DNA of 44,364 bases. Origin: JANMQK01 sp031370485. GTDB taxonomy: Bacteria > Acidobacteriota > Polarisedimenticolia > Gp22-AA2. Positions 1 to 8,077 of this stretch are shown here, piece after piece; the stretch's first letter is position 1; each line of letters begins with the position of its first letter. The notes under the pieces are model-generated. The model was not told the origin of the DNA and ran no database searches. It was given only the letters and a program-made list of their open reading frames with translations. Where the stretch lies: the NCBI GenBank assembly GCA_031370485.1, contig JANMQK010000197.1, positions 1 to 44,364 on the forward strand, read 5' to 3'. The position numbers and the translations under genes were made by a program.

Positions 1-318
1 GACTACGGGCTGACCGGCCTCCTGAGCCTCGAGATCGACAAGGACCAGGCCTGTATCGTCGATTACGTCCTCAGCTGCCGGGTCATGGGCCGCAAGATCG
101 AGGAGACGCTGCTGCACGCCGCGATTGCCCAGGCCTCCGCCTGGGGCGCACGAGAGGTCGTGGCCCGCTACGTGCCGACTGCCAAGAACAAGCCGTGCGC
201 CGCCTTTTTCCGGGGCTCCGGGATGGAATGCGACGAAACCACTTCGACGTTCCTTTGGCCCGCGCTCAAGCCGTTCCCCCTTCCGCGCGCCGTCCGTCTG
301 ACCCTCGATGGCGGGTAG
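1..318 (+). CDS. FkbH-like protein, C-terminal part (cut by window start)
   Basis: The frame is open from base 1 to a TAG at 316-318, so only the last 105 residues are visible. They read as the end of an FkbH-like protein: the GNAT-like tail contains DYGLTGLLSL and a SCRVMGRKIEETLL segment, the usual acetyltransferase fold strand and helix of this family. FkbH-like proteins pair a HAD-type phosphatase domain with this tail and load glyceryl or related acyl groups onto carrier proteins; many polysaccharide loci carry one. The HAD part lies outside the window, so catalytic residues cannot be checked. The next gene starts 11 bases before this stop, indicating co-transcription. Family call is good; the substrate is unknown. 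Confidence 0.75.
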   Translation, partial: DYGLTGLLSLEIDKDQACIVDYVLSCRVMGRKIEETLLHAAIAQASAWGAREVVARYVPTAKNKPCAAFFRGSGMECDETTSTFLWPALKPFPLPRAVRLTLDGG

Positions 319-1495
319 TGCCTCCGATCTAACCATCGAGCGGATCCGGGTCGGGGATCTTCCGGAGTTCGCGCGGCGGGTCCTCGAGGACCCTGCGCGG
401 TACCCCGTCGTTCCGATCACCCGGCTCCGGGCCGACTCCCAGGCCCGCAACCCAGCCGCATCGGCCGACGACACGGGCCTGCTCGTTGCGACCGTGGGGG
501 GTGTCTGCGTTGGCTATCTGGGGCTGATGCCGGCCCGGGTCGCGGATGGCCAGGACGTGCGGACGGTCAACTGCCTTACGACCTTCTTCGTGGCCCCCGC
601 GCACCGCAAGACCGGCGCCGGCAGCCTGCTGATCATGAAGGCGGTCTCGCTGGGACGCGATCTCTGCGTCGCGGGAGTGAGCGATGATGCCGTGCCGATC
701 TTCAAGGCCATGCGATTCGCGACGGCGGGGCCCCTTATTTGTCACAGGCTCCGGATCGACGCGCTGCCGGTCCTGTCATTCGCCCTGGGCGAGGCGAGCC
801 GCTGGCTGTCAAGGAGACGGCTGCGCCTTCTCTGCCCGGTCCTCGACATGACCCGGAGTGCGCTTCGCGGTTCGATCGATGCCGTGCTGCGGCCGCTCCT
901 GCTCCGCCACCTGATCGGGCGGCTGCGCGTCCCGGGAGAGGAGATCGCGGCGGTTCCCACCTTCGTGGTCGAGAGCCCGCCCGGCGGCGGCCCGGCGCCG
1001 GCCGGGACACGCGCCGCGCGCTTTCTGCGGGACGACACGATCGTGAACTGGATGATCCGGCACCCTTGGATCGAGGAAGGCACCGGGGCTCCGATTGTCT
1101 ATGAATTCTCGCATCAACGGGATCGTTTCCGCTACCTGCCGTTCGATCTGCGGGATCCTGTTTCGGGCGCCAGGCTGGGGTACGCGGTCCTGTCGGTCTC
1201 GTCGGAGAAGGGACGAACCGTCATCAAGGTGCTCGACCGCGTCACGTCCGGCCCCGTCCGCCTCGGCGGGATCCTGGCTCTCGCGCTTCGGGAGGCGCTT
1301 CGCTGGTCGGCCGACATCCTCGAGGTGCCGGACGAATTCGCGCCGTGTCTCGGGCGATCGTGGATCGCCCGGGCCGTCATCGAGCGCGTGGAACGCCGGC
1401 ATCTCTCCTACACCCGCAATCCTGAAGGACCCTTCGGCACGCGGCTGAAGGATTTCCAGCCGGATGTCTGCGATGGCGACGCCCCCTTTGTCTAG
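308..1495 (+). CDS. Two-domain GNAT-type acyltransferase
   Basis: A 395-residue protein starting at ATG 308, overlapping the FkbH-like gene by 11 bases. Residues about 10-150 look like a GNAT domain: strand TVNCLTTFFV is followed by APAHRKTGAGSLLIMK (about 96-111), the acetyl-CoA pyrophosphate loop and helix. The second half holds NWMIRHPWIEEG, resembling the RW-rich segment of the GNAT proteins at 2589-3668 and 19310-20368. Its probable role is N- or O-acylation of a sugar or sugar nucleotide in the cytoplasm; this is inferred from family and context. A leucine- and arginine-rich stretch (about 165-205) may be an amphipathic helix. The acyl donor and acceptor are not predictable. Confidence 0.7.
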   Translation: MAGSASDLTIERIRVGDLPEFARRVLEDPARYPVVPITRLRADSQARNPAASADDTGLLVATVGGVCVGYLGLMPARVADGQDVRTVNCLTTFFVAPAHRKTGAGSLLIMKAVSLGRDLCVAGVSDDAVPIFKAMRFATAGPLICHRLRIDALPVLSFALGEASRWLSRRRLRLLCPVLDMTRSALRGSIDAVLRPLLLRHLIGRLRVPGEEIAAVPTFVVESPPGGGPAPAGTRAARFLRDDTIVNWMIRHPWIEEGTGAPIVYEFSHQRDRFRYLPFDLRDPVSGARLGYAVLSVSSEKGRTVIKVLDRVTSGPVRLGGILALALREALRWSADILEVPDEFAPCLGRSWIARAVIERVERRHLSYTRNPEGPFGTRLKDFQPDVCDGDAPFV

Positions 1496-1510
1496 CGAGG
1501 CCTGATTCAC

Positions 1511-2626
1511 GTGAAGAAAACGCCGGGAGAGCTGGCACGGGGCGCGATGGGAGGGATTCCGCTCGGCGTCTGGGAGTCGCTCGCCCCCGCGAAGGCGCTG
1601 GCGCTCTGCTATCACGTCGTCAGCGATTCCGTCCTGCCGCATGTTAGGACGCTGTTTCGTCACAAGAGCGGGGCCCAGTTCTCGAGCGACATCGAGTATC
1701 TCAAGCAGGGACACGACATCGTCGGGGTCGGGGAGCTCGCGGAGCGCCTGGATCGCCCGGAGAAGGAGGGCCGCCGGCCGGCGGCGATCACCTTCGATGA
1801 CGGGATGGCGGAGTGCCACACGGTCGTCCGCCCGATCCTGGGGCGGCTGGGCGCGCGCGCTACGTTTTTCGTCACCACAGGGTGCCTCGACAACCGGATG
1901 ATGCTCTACCGGCACAAGGCCGCCCTGTGCGTTGAGCGGATCCGGTCGGCCGCGCCGGAGGAGCGCGCGGCGCTCGTCGCCGGGGCGGGCCGGGACCTGG
2001 GTGCGGCGCCCGCGGACGCGGAGGAACTCGCGCGGTTCGTCCTGCGGCTGCGCGCGGATCGGTTGTCCATTCTCGACGATCTATGCGGGCGGATGGGCGT
2101 CGACACCGGCGTCTACCTCGCCGGGAGGACCCCGTACCTGACCCTCGCCCAGGTCCGCGACCTGGCGTCCGACGGGCATGTCATCGGGGCGCACGGCATT
2201 ACCCACCGGGACTTCCAGCTCCTCGGCGAGCGCGAGATCGAGGAGGAGATCGTCTCCTCCTGCGGTTCGGTGGGGGCGATCACGGGGAAAACCCCCGTCC
2301 CGTTCGCGGCGCCGTTCACGCTGGAGGACCTTGACCGGGGGATGCTGCTGCGGATCCAGAAGAGAAACCCCGGGGTGGGAATGATCTTCGGCACCTCGGG
2401 CCTGAAGGCCGAGCCGCGGGGCCTGTTCAACCGGCTGGTCGTCGATTCGCCCAGATACGCGGTGGAAGGACGGAGCAACCTGCCGCGGCTGCTTCGCGAG
2501 GCCCACGCCGCCCGGGCTTACGACGCCCTGGGGCGGTTCGCGGGGAGGATCCGGGCGCTGCGGAATCGGCACGGAGCGGCGTCGATCGTCAACCCTCGTA
2601 ATCGAGATCGGAGTCGCCGCCCGTGA
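1511..2626 (+). CDS. NodB-type polysaccharide deacetylase
   Basis: 371 residues from a GTG start 15 bases after the GNAT stop; GCGAGG lies about ten bases upstream. The NodB fold is shown by ITFDDG (residues 93-98, the metal and catalytic Asp pair) followed by ATFFVTTG (117-124), and by HGITH (228-232), which supplies the two metal-binding histidines. An insertion of roughly 90 residues separates the two halves, as in xylanase/chitin deacetylase-like proteins of exopolysaccharide clusters. The usual arginine motif after the histidines is not obvious (PVPFAAPF instead). It probably removes N- or O-acetyl groups from a glycan or lipid-linked sugar. No signal peptide is visible. Its 3' end overlaps the convergent gene by 38 bases. 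Confidence 0.8.
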   Translation: MKKTPGELARGAMGGIPLGVWESLAPAKALALCYHVVSDSVLPHVRTLFRHKSGAQFSSDIEYLKQGHDIVGVGELAERLDRPEKEGRRPAAITFDDGMAECHTVVRPILGRLGARATFFVTTGCLDNRMMLYRHKAALCVERIRSAAPEERAALVAGAGRDLGAAPADAEELARFVLRLRADRLSILDDLCGRMGVDTGVYLAGRTPYLTLAQVRDLASDGHVIGAHGITHRDFQLLGEREIEEEIVSSCGSVGAITGKTPVPFAAPFTLEDLDRGMLLRIQKRNPGVGMIFGTSGLKAEPRGLFNRLVVDSPRYAVEGRSNLPRLLREAHAARAYDALGRFAGRIRALRNRHGAASIVNPRNRDRSRRP

Positions 2627-3668
2627 GGTACCAGTTCGCGAGATCCTGGAGTTCGGGACGGTCGAACCCCGGCTGCCGCGGGTAGAGAAGTCCGGGGGAG
2701 AGACCGGTCTCGAGGAAACCGGCCCGGCGCAGATCGGCACGGACCCTTGCGTCGGTCGCGAGAGCCTTGACGGCGTTCGCCTTCGCAACGCGTGCCTCCC
2801 TGACGACGCGCTCGAGGAGCGCCAGGCGCGTCGCCGAGTCCTCCCGGCGGGCGAAAATCTCCTGGATCTGCACGAGCGGCTCGTGCGATCCGGATCGCAG
2901 GCGAAAAGTGAGATACCCGACCGCGCGACCCGCTCGCATTGCCCGGAGTATCCGATAGGACCAGGACGCGTGGTGCTCGTATTTCCACCGGAGGTAGGGA
3001 AGATCGCGGATGACAATGAGGGGGTAGTCGGCGCCGGCGGATTCCCAGACCTCCTCGGCCCAGGGTCCGAACTCCGGGGTCTCGTCGATGCGGATCGCCG
3101 GGTCCGGCCGGCGGCCCAGGGCCGCCGCCCGGGCCTCGAGAGCTCCTCGGAGGAGCGGGCCCGCAAGCCGGGCCGCCCTGCCTCTCCACCCGCCCCACCG
3201 CGCCGCCAGGAGGCGGCCCGGTCTCAAAGGCCGCAGCCAGAAGTGAAGGCGGCGGGACAGGTCGACGAAGCCCCGCTTCAACAGGAAGCGGTGCATTGTC
3301 GGGCTCGCGTTCATCATCAGCGGCAGGGGACTGTCCGCGATGTAGGCGTCCATCAGGATGGTCCCCATCCCCGAACGCTGCCTGCTTTTTTCGATGAAGA
3401 TGTCGCAGGCGAACTCTCCCGGGATCTCCCGGCCGAAAACCATCATGCGGACCGGCAGCGCGCCGATCCCGCCGAGAAGTCGGTCGCGGTCGCGCAGGAG
3501 CCAGAACGGGACCTTATCCCCGCGGTGGGGATTCTGGAAGAACTTCCACCGGTAATGTTCCGGGGATTCCGAGAGACTCGCCTGGTAAACCTGTTCCTTC
3601 AGGCGGATCAGTTCCTGGATTTCCTCGTCACGGAGCCGCGTAACGCGGTACTCGGGCTGGTCGGACAG
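2589..3668 (-). CDS. Two-domain GNAT-type acyltransferase with probable CTG start
   Basis: The first ATG pair in this frame is at 3441-3446, but the frame stays open to a stop near 3724 and the added residues are clearly GNAT-like (HYRWKFFQNP, then VPFWLLRDRDRLLGGIGALPV). Between that stop and 3446 there is no in-frame ATG, GTG or TTG. A CTG at 3668-3666 follows a strong Shine-Dalgarno sequence, GAGGAGG, at a spacing of five bases and gives LSDQPEYRVT, a typical GNAT beginning, so I place the start there (359 residues). GNAT motif A is around IEKSRQRSGMGTILMD (about 92-107); a second LRWKYEHHAS motif sits in the C-terminal half. It likely acylates a sugar in the same pathway as its upstream neighbours. 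The start is inferred. Confidence 0.7.
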   Translation of the reverse strand: MSDQPEYRVTRLRDEEIQELIRLKEQVYQASLSESPEHYRWKFFQNPHRGDKVPFWLLRDRDRLLGGIGALPVRMMVFGREIPGEFACDIFIEKSRQRSGMGTILMDAYIADSPLPLMMNASPTMHRFLLKRGFVDLSRRLHFWLRPLRPGRLLAARWGGWRGRAARLAGPLLRGALEARAAALGRRPDPAIRIDETPEFGPWAEEVWESAGADYPLIVIRDLPYLRWKYEHHASWSYRILRAMRAGRAVGYLTFRLRSGSHEPLVQIQEIFARREDSATRLALLERVVREARVAKANAVKALATDARVRADLRRAGFLETGLSPGLLYPRQPGFDRPELQDLANWYLTGGDSDLDYEG

Positions 3669-3744
3669 GTCGCCCTCCTCGGGCCGCGAAGCGAAGCACG
3701 ATACGAAACCGGTCCGCCCGAGTCAAGCGCCACGTCGGCGCGGG

Positions 3745-4890
3745 CTACCCGCCCGGCGCGCGGGCGCCACGGTCCACCAGGCCCTCGTAGAAGGATTCCA
3801 TCTCGCGGACCAGCCTCTCCCAGCCGAAGGCTTCGCGAACGTGCCGGCGCGCGGCCTCCGCCAGCGTCCGCCGGCGCGACGGATCGTCGAGCAGCGCCTC
3901 GACCGCCTCCGCCATCGCGCGGTCGTCCTCGAGGGGAAGGACGAGACCCACGCGGTCGTCCGGGATGACCTCCCGAGCGCCGGGGAACTCGCTGCTGACG
4001 ACCGGCAGTCCATGGGTCATCGACTCCAGGATCGCGTTGGGCACCCCTTCAACATTCGAGGTCACGCATAAAAGATCGGCCGCCGTCAGCCAGCGCGGGA
4101 TGTCATCCCGCTCGCCCATGACCCGCATGTAGGGGGACGCGCCGGTCTCCTCCAGAAGGGCGCGCATCGCGCCGGGATCGAAGATATGCCCCACGTGCAG
4201 GAAGGTAAAGTCGGGGCGCCGGGCCCCGACCCGCCGGGCGACGCGGCAAAGCATCGGGAGATTCTTCGTGCCAGCCTGGCGCCCGACCGTCAGGACAAGT
4301 TTCTGGGCGCGCGGGAGGCCGAGCTCTTCGCGGATCTCGAGGCCGGGATCCCCGGTGACCGTGGCGGGCGGGTCGACCGCGTTGTAGATGACACGCGTCC
4401 TGCTGGCCGGCAACCCGTAGACCTGCTGAAGGGAGGCGGCCACGGCGCGGCTGTTCACCAGGCGCGTGGTGAACGGCGCCATGAGCCGTTCGAACAGGAC
4501 CACGGGCAGCGAGTCTGGTTCGAGGGTCGCGCGATCGCTGGAGACAATCCGGCGCTTCAAACAGGTCAGCGCCGCCAGGCGTCCCCAGAAGTTGGCGGAG
4601 TAGAGCCAGGTGTGGACGACATCGGGCGCGACCTCCCGGACCACACCCCGCAGCCGCGAGAAGAACTTCCAGGAGGGCATCGAGAACTTGTCGAAGAAAA
4701 TCGTGGGGATGCCGGCCGCGTGGAGACCGGCCTCGAGCGTCCGGGACTTCGTGTAGAAGCAGACGGTCTGCCGGAAACGCCCCGCGTCCATCCTCGGCAA
4801 CAGCTTCGCGAGCTGCCGCTCCGCCCCCCCGACACCGAGGGTCGGGATGATGTGGAGAATCGTGATGGGACGGCCGGCCACGTGTGTCAC
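3745..4890 (-). CDS. GT4-family glycosyltransferase
   Basis: 381 residues from GTG 4890, which overlaps the TGA of the upstream deacetylase as GTGA; longer starts would run into that gene. A GT-B fold is visible: ILHIIPTLGVGGAERQL (11-27) is the acceptor-side glycine loop, RVIYNAVD (166-173) the interdomain segment, LTVGRQAGTKNL (200-211) the donor-domain opening, and EGVPNAILE (281-289) the E-x7-E donor-binding motif. It probably transfers a sugar from a nucleotide donor to a lipid-linked glycan on the inner face of the cytoplasmic membrane. Translational coupling to the deacetylase suggests they act on the same intermediate. Sugar and linkage cannot be told. Confidence 0.88.
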   Translation of the reverse strand: MTHVAGRPITILHIIPTLGVGGAERQLAKLLPRMDAGRFRQTVCFYTKSRTLEAGLHAAGIPTIFFDKFSMPSWKFFSRLRGVVREVAPDVVHTWLYSANFWGRLAALTCLKRRIVSSDRATLEPDSLPVVLFERLMAPFTTRLVNSRAVAASLQQVYGLPASRTRVIYNAVDPPATVTGDPGLEIREELGLPRAQKLVLTVGRQAGTKNLPMLCRVARRVGARRPDFTFLHVGHIFDPGAMRALLEETGASPYMRVMGERDDIPRWLTAADLLCVTSNVEGVPNAILESMTHGLPVVSSEFPGAREVIPDDRVGLVLPLEDDRAMAEAVEALLDDPSRRRTLAEAARRHVREAFGWERLVREMESFYEGLVDRGARAPGG

Positions 4891-5777
4891 GCGAGAAGCC
4901 CGAACTTCCAGCGCCAGTAGTCGATGCCGGCGCATTTCATCCGGAACGCCACCGGCCCCGAAGCCTGGATGCCGGTGCGCGGGACATGGAATGCGCCGAG
5001 CGCGGCGGGGAACGAACGCTCCGGCGGCAGGATCGAGAAGGCGCCGACGAACCCGGCGTCCCTGACGTGACGCGCCGCTTCTTCGTTGACGTGCCCCGAA
5101 GGATACGCGAACAGCCTCACGGGCCCGCCTGCGATCCGCTCCAGCTGAATCTTGTTCTCGATGATCTCACTCCGGCAGACCTCCGGGCTTTCCCGGGGCA
5201 GATTCGGATGGCGCACCGTGTGCCCGCCCAGGCACAGGGCCCCTTTCCTGACGCACCGCTCGAGAAGAGCGGTATCGGCGCCGTCAAACAGAAGCCGGCA
5301 GAGCGGCGATCCGTTGGAACGCGCCGGGGCATTCCATTCCACGAGCACCGCCTCGATCTCCTCAAGGCGCATCCGCGAGAGGCTCCCCGCGCGCCGTCTC
5401 AGGTCAGCGCCCCCGAGCAGATGGCTGGCGCAGATCCTGGCGAACCAGAGCCATCGGGCCCGATCGAGGTGGCCCGTGCTGACGAACGCGAGGGGCACGA
5501 CGTTCGCCGCCTCCGCCACCGGGACGGCGTGGTCGATGAGGTTCTGGAACCCGTCATCGATGGTGATCAGCACGGAGCGCCGCGGCAGCGGCCGATCCGC
5601 GGCGACGACATCGGCCCACTCCTCCGGGTGCAGCACCGAGAACCGTCGCTTCAGGGACCGGAGGTGGCGCTCGAAGTCATCCTGGTAGACGGCGTCGAGA
5701 TCCACGTTCCGCCATCCCGGCTGCCGCGGGATGATCGCGTGGTACATGAGGACGAGGGGCCAGCGGGCGCGTGTCAC
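4887..5777 (-). CDS. NodB-type polysaccharide deacetylase
   Basis: 296 residues from GTG 5777, the only start codon before an in-frame stop at 5802-5804; no clear ribosome site precedes it. Motifs: LVLMYHAI (8-15), LITIDDGF (70-77, catalytic Asp pair), LAFVSTGHLD (96-105), and GGHTVRH (184-190) with the two metal-ligand histidines, then FAYPSGH near the end. It is the same family as the deacetylase at 1511-2626 but only distantly similar. It would deacetylate a cytoplasmic or membrane-bound glycan; no signal peptide is seen. It is first in the - strand group with the GT4 and GNAT downstream. Confidence 0.85.
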   Translation of the reverse strand: MTRARWPLVLMYHAIIPRQPGWRNVDLDAVYQDDFERHLRSLKRRFSVLHPEEWADVVAADRPLPRRSVLITIDDGFQNLIDHAVPVAEAANVVPLAFVSTGHLDRARWLWFARICASHLLGGADLRRRAGSLSRMRLEEIEAVLVEWNAPARSNGSPLCRLLFDGADTALLERCVRKGALCLGGHTVRHPNLPRESPEVCRSEIIENKIQLERIAGGPVRLFAYPSGHVNEEAARHVRDAGFVGAFSILPPERSFPAALGAFHVPRTGIQASGPVAFRMKCAGIDYWRWKFGLLA

Positions 5778-6009
5778 CGGGAGGGGTATCGCATCACGTG
5801 ATCAACGGGTCCGCCGGGCCGTGCGATGGATGCATCCGCGCTTCATCATGGGCCTCGCTACCTCCGGCGCCGGCCGCGCGGCCGCCACACCCGTGGCAGC
5901 TGACCCGGGACATTCTACAGGGAAAGCACCGGCCCGGATCGGCCTGGGGCGGTTCCTCGGCCTTCTGATAGGATGCCCCCTGTCGATTCCCGCTGGAGGA
6001 CAGCGCCTG
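5778..6009. promoter_or_regulatory. Divergent intergenic region with three perfect palindromes
   Basis: These 232 bases separate the - strand deacetylase from the + strand methyltransferase. Three perfect palindromes are visible: ATCACGTGAT (5793-5802), GGATGCATCC (5828-5837) and CGGCCGCGCGGCCG (5871-5884). On + an extended -10 (TG-A-TAGGAT, 5966-5974) lies before GGAGGA (5995-6000) and ATG 6010. On - a TAGAAT (5914-5919) could be a -10 with a poor -35. No gene is apparent here. The palindromes are seen directly; regulatory use is inference. Confidence 0.45.
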
Positions 6010-6855
6010 ATGGCCGTATCGATCCAGTCTCTGGAACGCGGGCTGGCGAACCTCTCGTTGGCCGGGGTCTGGCGGATGGTCCGGGATCCGCGGATGTCCC
6101 TGGTGCGGCTGGCGGCACCCCCCGCGTCCACCATCACCGACGCCGCATCGTTCCTGTTTCCGGATGAAACGCGGGAGTCCGTCGAGCGCTGTCGTCTTGA
6201 GTTCGTCGGGAACCACCTGTTTTTCGCGGAGCTGGATCGGCGGCTCTTCGAGACAAGGCACCGACGCGCGGTGTACGAGGACTGGTGGGAGCTTCTGTAC
6301 CTGGCGGTGCGGTTCGCGCGCCCCGGAGTGGTCTTCGAGACCGGCGTATTCGACGGGCAATCGAGCGCAGTGGTCCTGCAAGCCCTCGACGACAATGGCG
6401 CGGGACAGCTCATCTCCATCGACCTGCCAGCCACCAGCACCATCGGCGGCTCAACCCAGTGCATGCTCGAAGCGAGCCTTCCCGCGGGGTGCGCTCCCGG
6501 CTGGGCGATCCCGGACAGGCTGCGGAGCCGGCAGCGGCTCGTCCTGGGTGACAGCAAAGAGTGGCTCCCACGGCTGCTGGCGGAACACCCCCGGATCGAC
6601 ATTTTCTTCCATGACAGCCTGCACACCTACGAGCACATGTACTTCGAGTACTCCCTGGCCTGGAGGCACCTGCCCGAGGGAGGGCTGCTTTTGAGCGACG
6701 ACATCTTCTGGAGCGCCGCGTTTCACCGCTTCTGCAAAGAGCGCCGGTCCGCCTACGTGCACTCCGGCCGGTTCGGCGCGACGAGGAAACCGCACGGCGC
6801 ACTCGGTCGGAGCCGGGAGTCCCCGGCGGGCGGTCCGGGCAGCACCGCCGGCTGA
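6010..6855 (+). CDS. Class I SAM-dependent methyltransferase (Methyltransf_24-like)
   Basis: 281 residues from ATG 6010, chosen because GGAGGA lies nine bases upstream and the frame further up is low-complexity and divergent-promoter DNA. The Rossmann motif I is GVVFETGVFDGQSS (106-119), followed by the acidic strand LISIDLP (134-140). IDIFFHDSLHTYEHM (196-210) and GGLLLSDDIFW (224-234) match the Asp/His-containing region of this family, which may bind a metal. The enzyme would methylate a hydroxyl of a sugar or its carrier. The last 25 residues are Arg/Gly/Pro-rich and look non-conserved. It is monocistronic and ends seven bases from the convergent glycosyltransferase gene. Confidence 0.78.
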   Translation: MAVSIQSLERGLANLSLAGVWRMVRDPRMSLVRLAAPPASTITDAASFLFPDETRESVERCRLEFVGNHLFFAELDRRLFETRHRRAVYEDWWELLYLAVRFARPGVVFETGVFDGQSSAVVLQALDDNGAGQLISIDLPATSTIGGSTQCMLEASLPAGCAPGWAIPDRLRSRQRLVLGDSKEWLPRLLAEHPRIDIFFHDSLHTYEHMYFEYSLAWRHLPEGGLLLSDDIFWSAAFHRFCKERRSAYVHSGRFGATRKPHGALGRSRESPAGGPGSTAG

Positions 6856-6862
6856 CGCAGGC

Positions 6863-8077
6863 TCAACGCCGGGCGGGGCGGGTCCCGAGCGTTTCGCGGT
6901 ACAGGGTCTCGAGGGCCGCCGCGCGCGTCTCGAAGGAGAAACGGGCCACCGCCTGGCGGCGGGCCTCTCCACCCATGGCCTGGAGCCTCGTGCCGTCCGA
7001 TAGCAGGCTCTCCAGGACGGCCGCGGCGGCCGCGGCATCGTCGGGATTCCGGACGATCACTCCGGTCTTGCCCTCGGCGACGATCTCGGAGGCGATCCCG
7101 TCGAGGGGGCTCACGACACACGGCAGGCCGCAGGCCTGCGCCTCGAGGATCACCGTGCCGAGCCCTTCCTGCCGCGACAGAAAAACGAAGAGATCGGCGG
7201 CGGCGAGATAGTCCTGCACCCTGTCAACCCGTCCGATGAAACGCACCGTGCCCGCGACACCGGGAGCCTCCGCGAGCCTGCGAAGATCCTCGACGTATCC
7301 CAGGTCGCGGACCGCCAGCCCGTCCGTGGCGGATGCGGGCCCGGCGATGATAAGCAGGTCCCGGCCCGGCACCGGTGAGAGCCGTGCCCAGGCCTTGACG
7401 ACCCGGTCCATCCCCTTCCTGGGGATGACGCTTCCCACCGAGACGGCAATCCGCGCCCCCGCGGGAAGCCCCAGCGAGGCCCGCAGGGCCCGCTTGTTCT
7501 CCTCCGACGCCGGGCGGTACGAATCGACGTCGACACCGCAATAGATCAGCCGGAACCTCTCCTCGGGAATTCCGGTGGCGCGCAGTCTCGGCAGGAAGGC
7601 CCCGGCGATGCCGACCCACGCGTCCACCCCGCGGAGCAGCCGCAACTTGGTCCCGCCCAGCCATTCCCGGGAGAGGGTCAGGGGATCGTCGCCGCCCAGC
7701 AGGAGCATCTCGAACACCAGGGGCAGGCCGAGGGCCTTGAAGTAGGGGATGTTCAGGAGAAACTCCCATCCCAGGAACGCCGAGTGCACGATGTCGTAGC
7801 GATCCCGGTTGTCGCGCAGGTGTCTTCGGAACTGCCATACCCTGTGGATCGTGGCCATACGCCCGGACCCGGGATCCAGCGTGCGGTGGACCGTCTCTTG
7901 TCCGCCGGTCGGTGGGTCGAGGAGCGGCTGATCGATCCGGTAGGCGAGCACGGAGGCCTCGAAGCCGCGGGACCTCAGAAAGGGAATCGTGCGCCGGGTC
8001 TGGATGCCGTGCCCGCCGAATTGCGGCGGATACTTCCCGATCAGGAAGCAGACACGAAGGGGACGGTGGTTCTTCAT
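6863..8077 (-). CDS. GT4-family glycosyltransferase, last gene of the octacistronic operon
   Basis: 404 residues. The ATG at 8077 overlaps the stop of the previous gene as TGATG; the longer open frame upstream is a shadow of that gene. GT-B features: FLIGKYPPQFGGHGIQT (11-27) acceptor loop, LIYCGVDVDSYRP (177-189), AVSVGSVIPRKGMDRVV (211-227), and EGLGTVILE (304-312) giving E-x7-E. It likely adds one sugar of the repeat unit at the cytoplasmic membrane. It closes the operon that begins at 18296. No terminator hairpin was seen in the seven bases before the convergent methyltransferase gene. Confidence 0.88.
   Translation of the reverse strand: MKNHRPLRVCFLIGKYPPQFGGHGIQTRRTIPFLRSRGFEASVLAYRIDQPLLDPPTGGQETVHRTLDPGSGRMATIHRVWQFRRHLRDNRDRYDIVHSAFLGWEFLLNIPYFKALGLPLVFEMLLLGGDDPLTLSREWLGGTKLRLLRGVDAWVGIAGAFLPRLRATGIPEERFRLIYCGVDVDSYRPASEENKRALRASLGLPAGARIAVSVGSVIPRKGMDRVVKAWARLSPVPGRDLLIIAGPASATDGLAVRDLGYVEDLRRLAEAPGVAGTVRFIGRVDRVQDYLAAADLFVFLSRQEGLGTVILEAQACGLPCVVSPLDGIASEIVAEGKTGVIVRNPDDAAAAAAVLESLLSDGTRLQAMGGEARRQAVARFSFETRAAALETLYRETLGTRPARR

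Noticed and set aside
5731..6009. N-terminal extension of the methyltransferase
   Set aside because: The stretch is within the divergent promoter region and low in conserved features; ATG 6010 has a good ribosome site.
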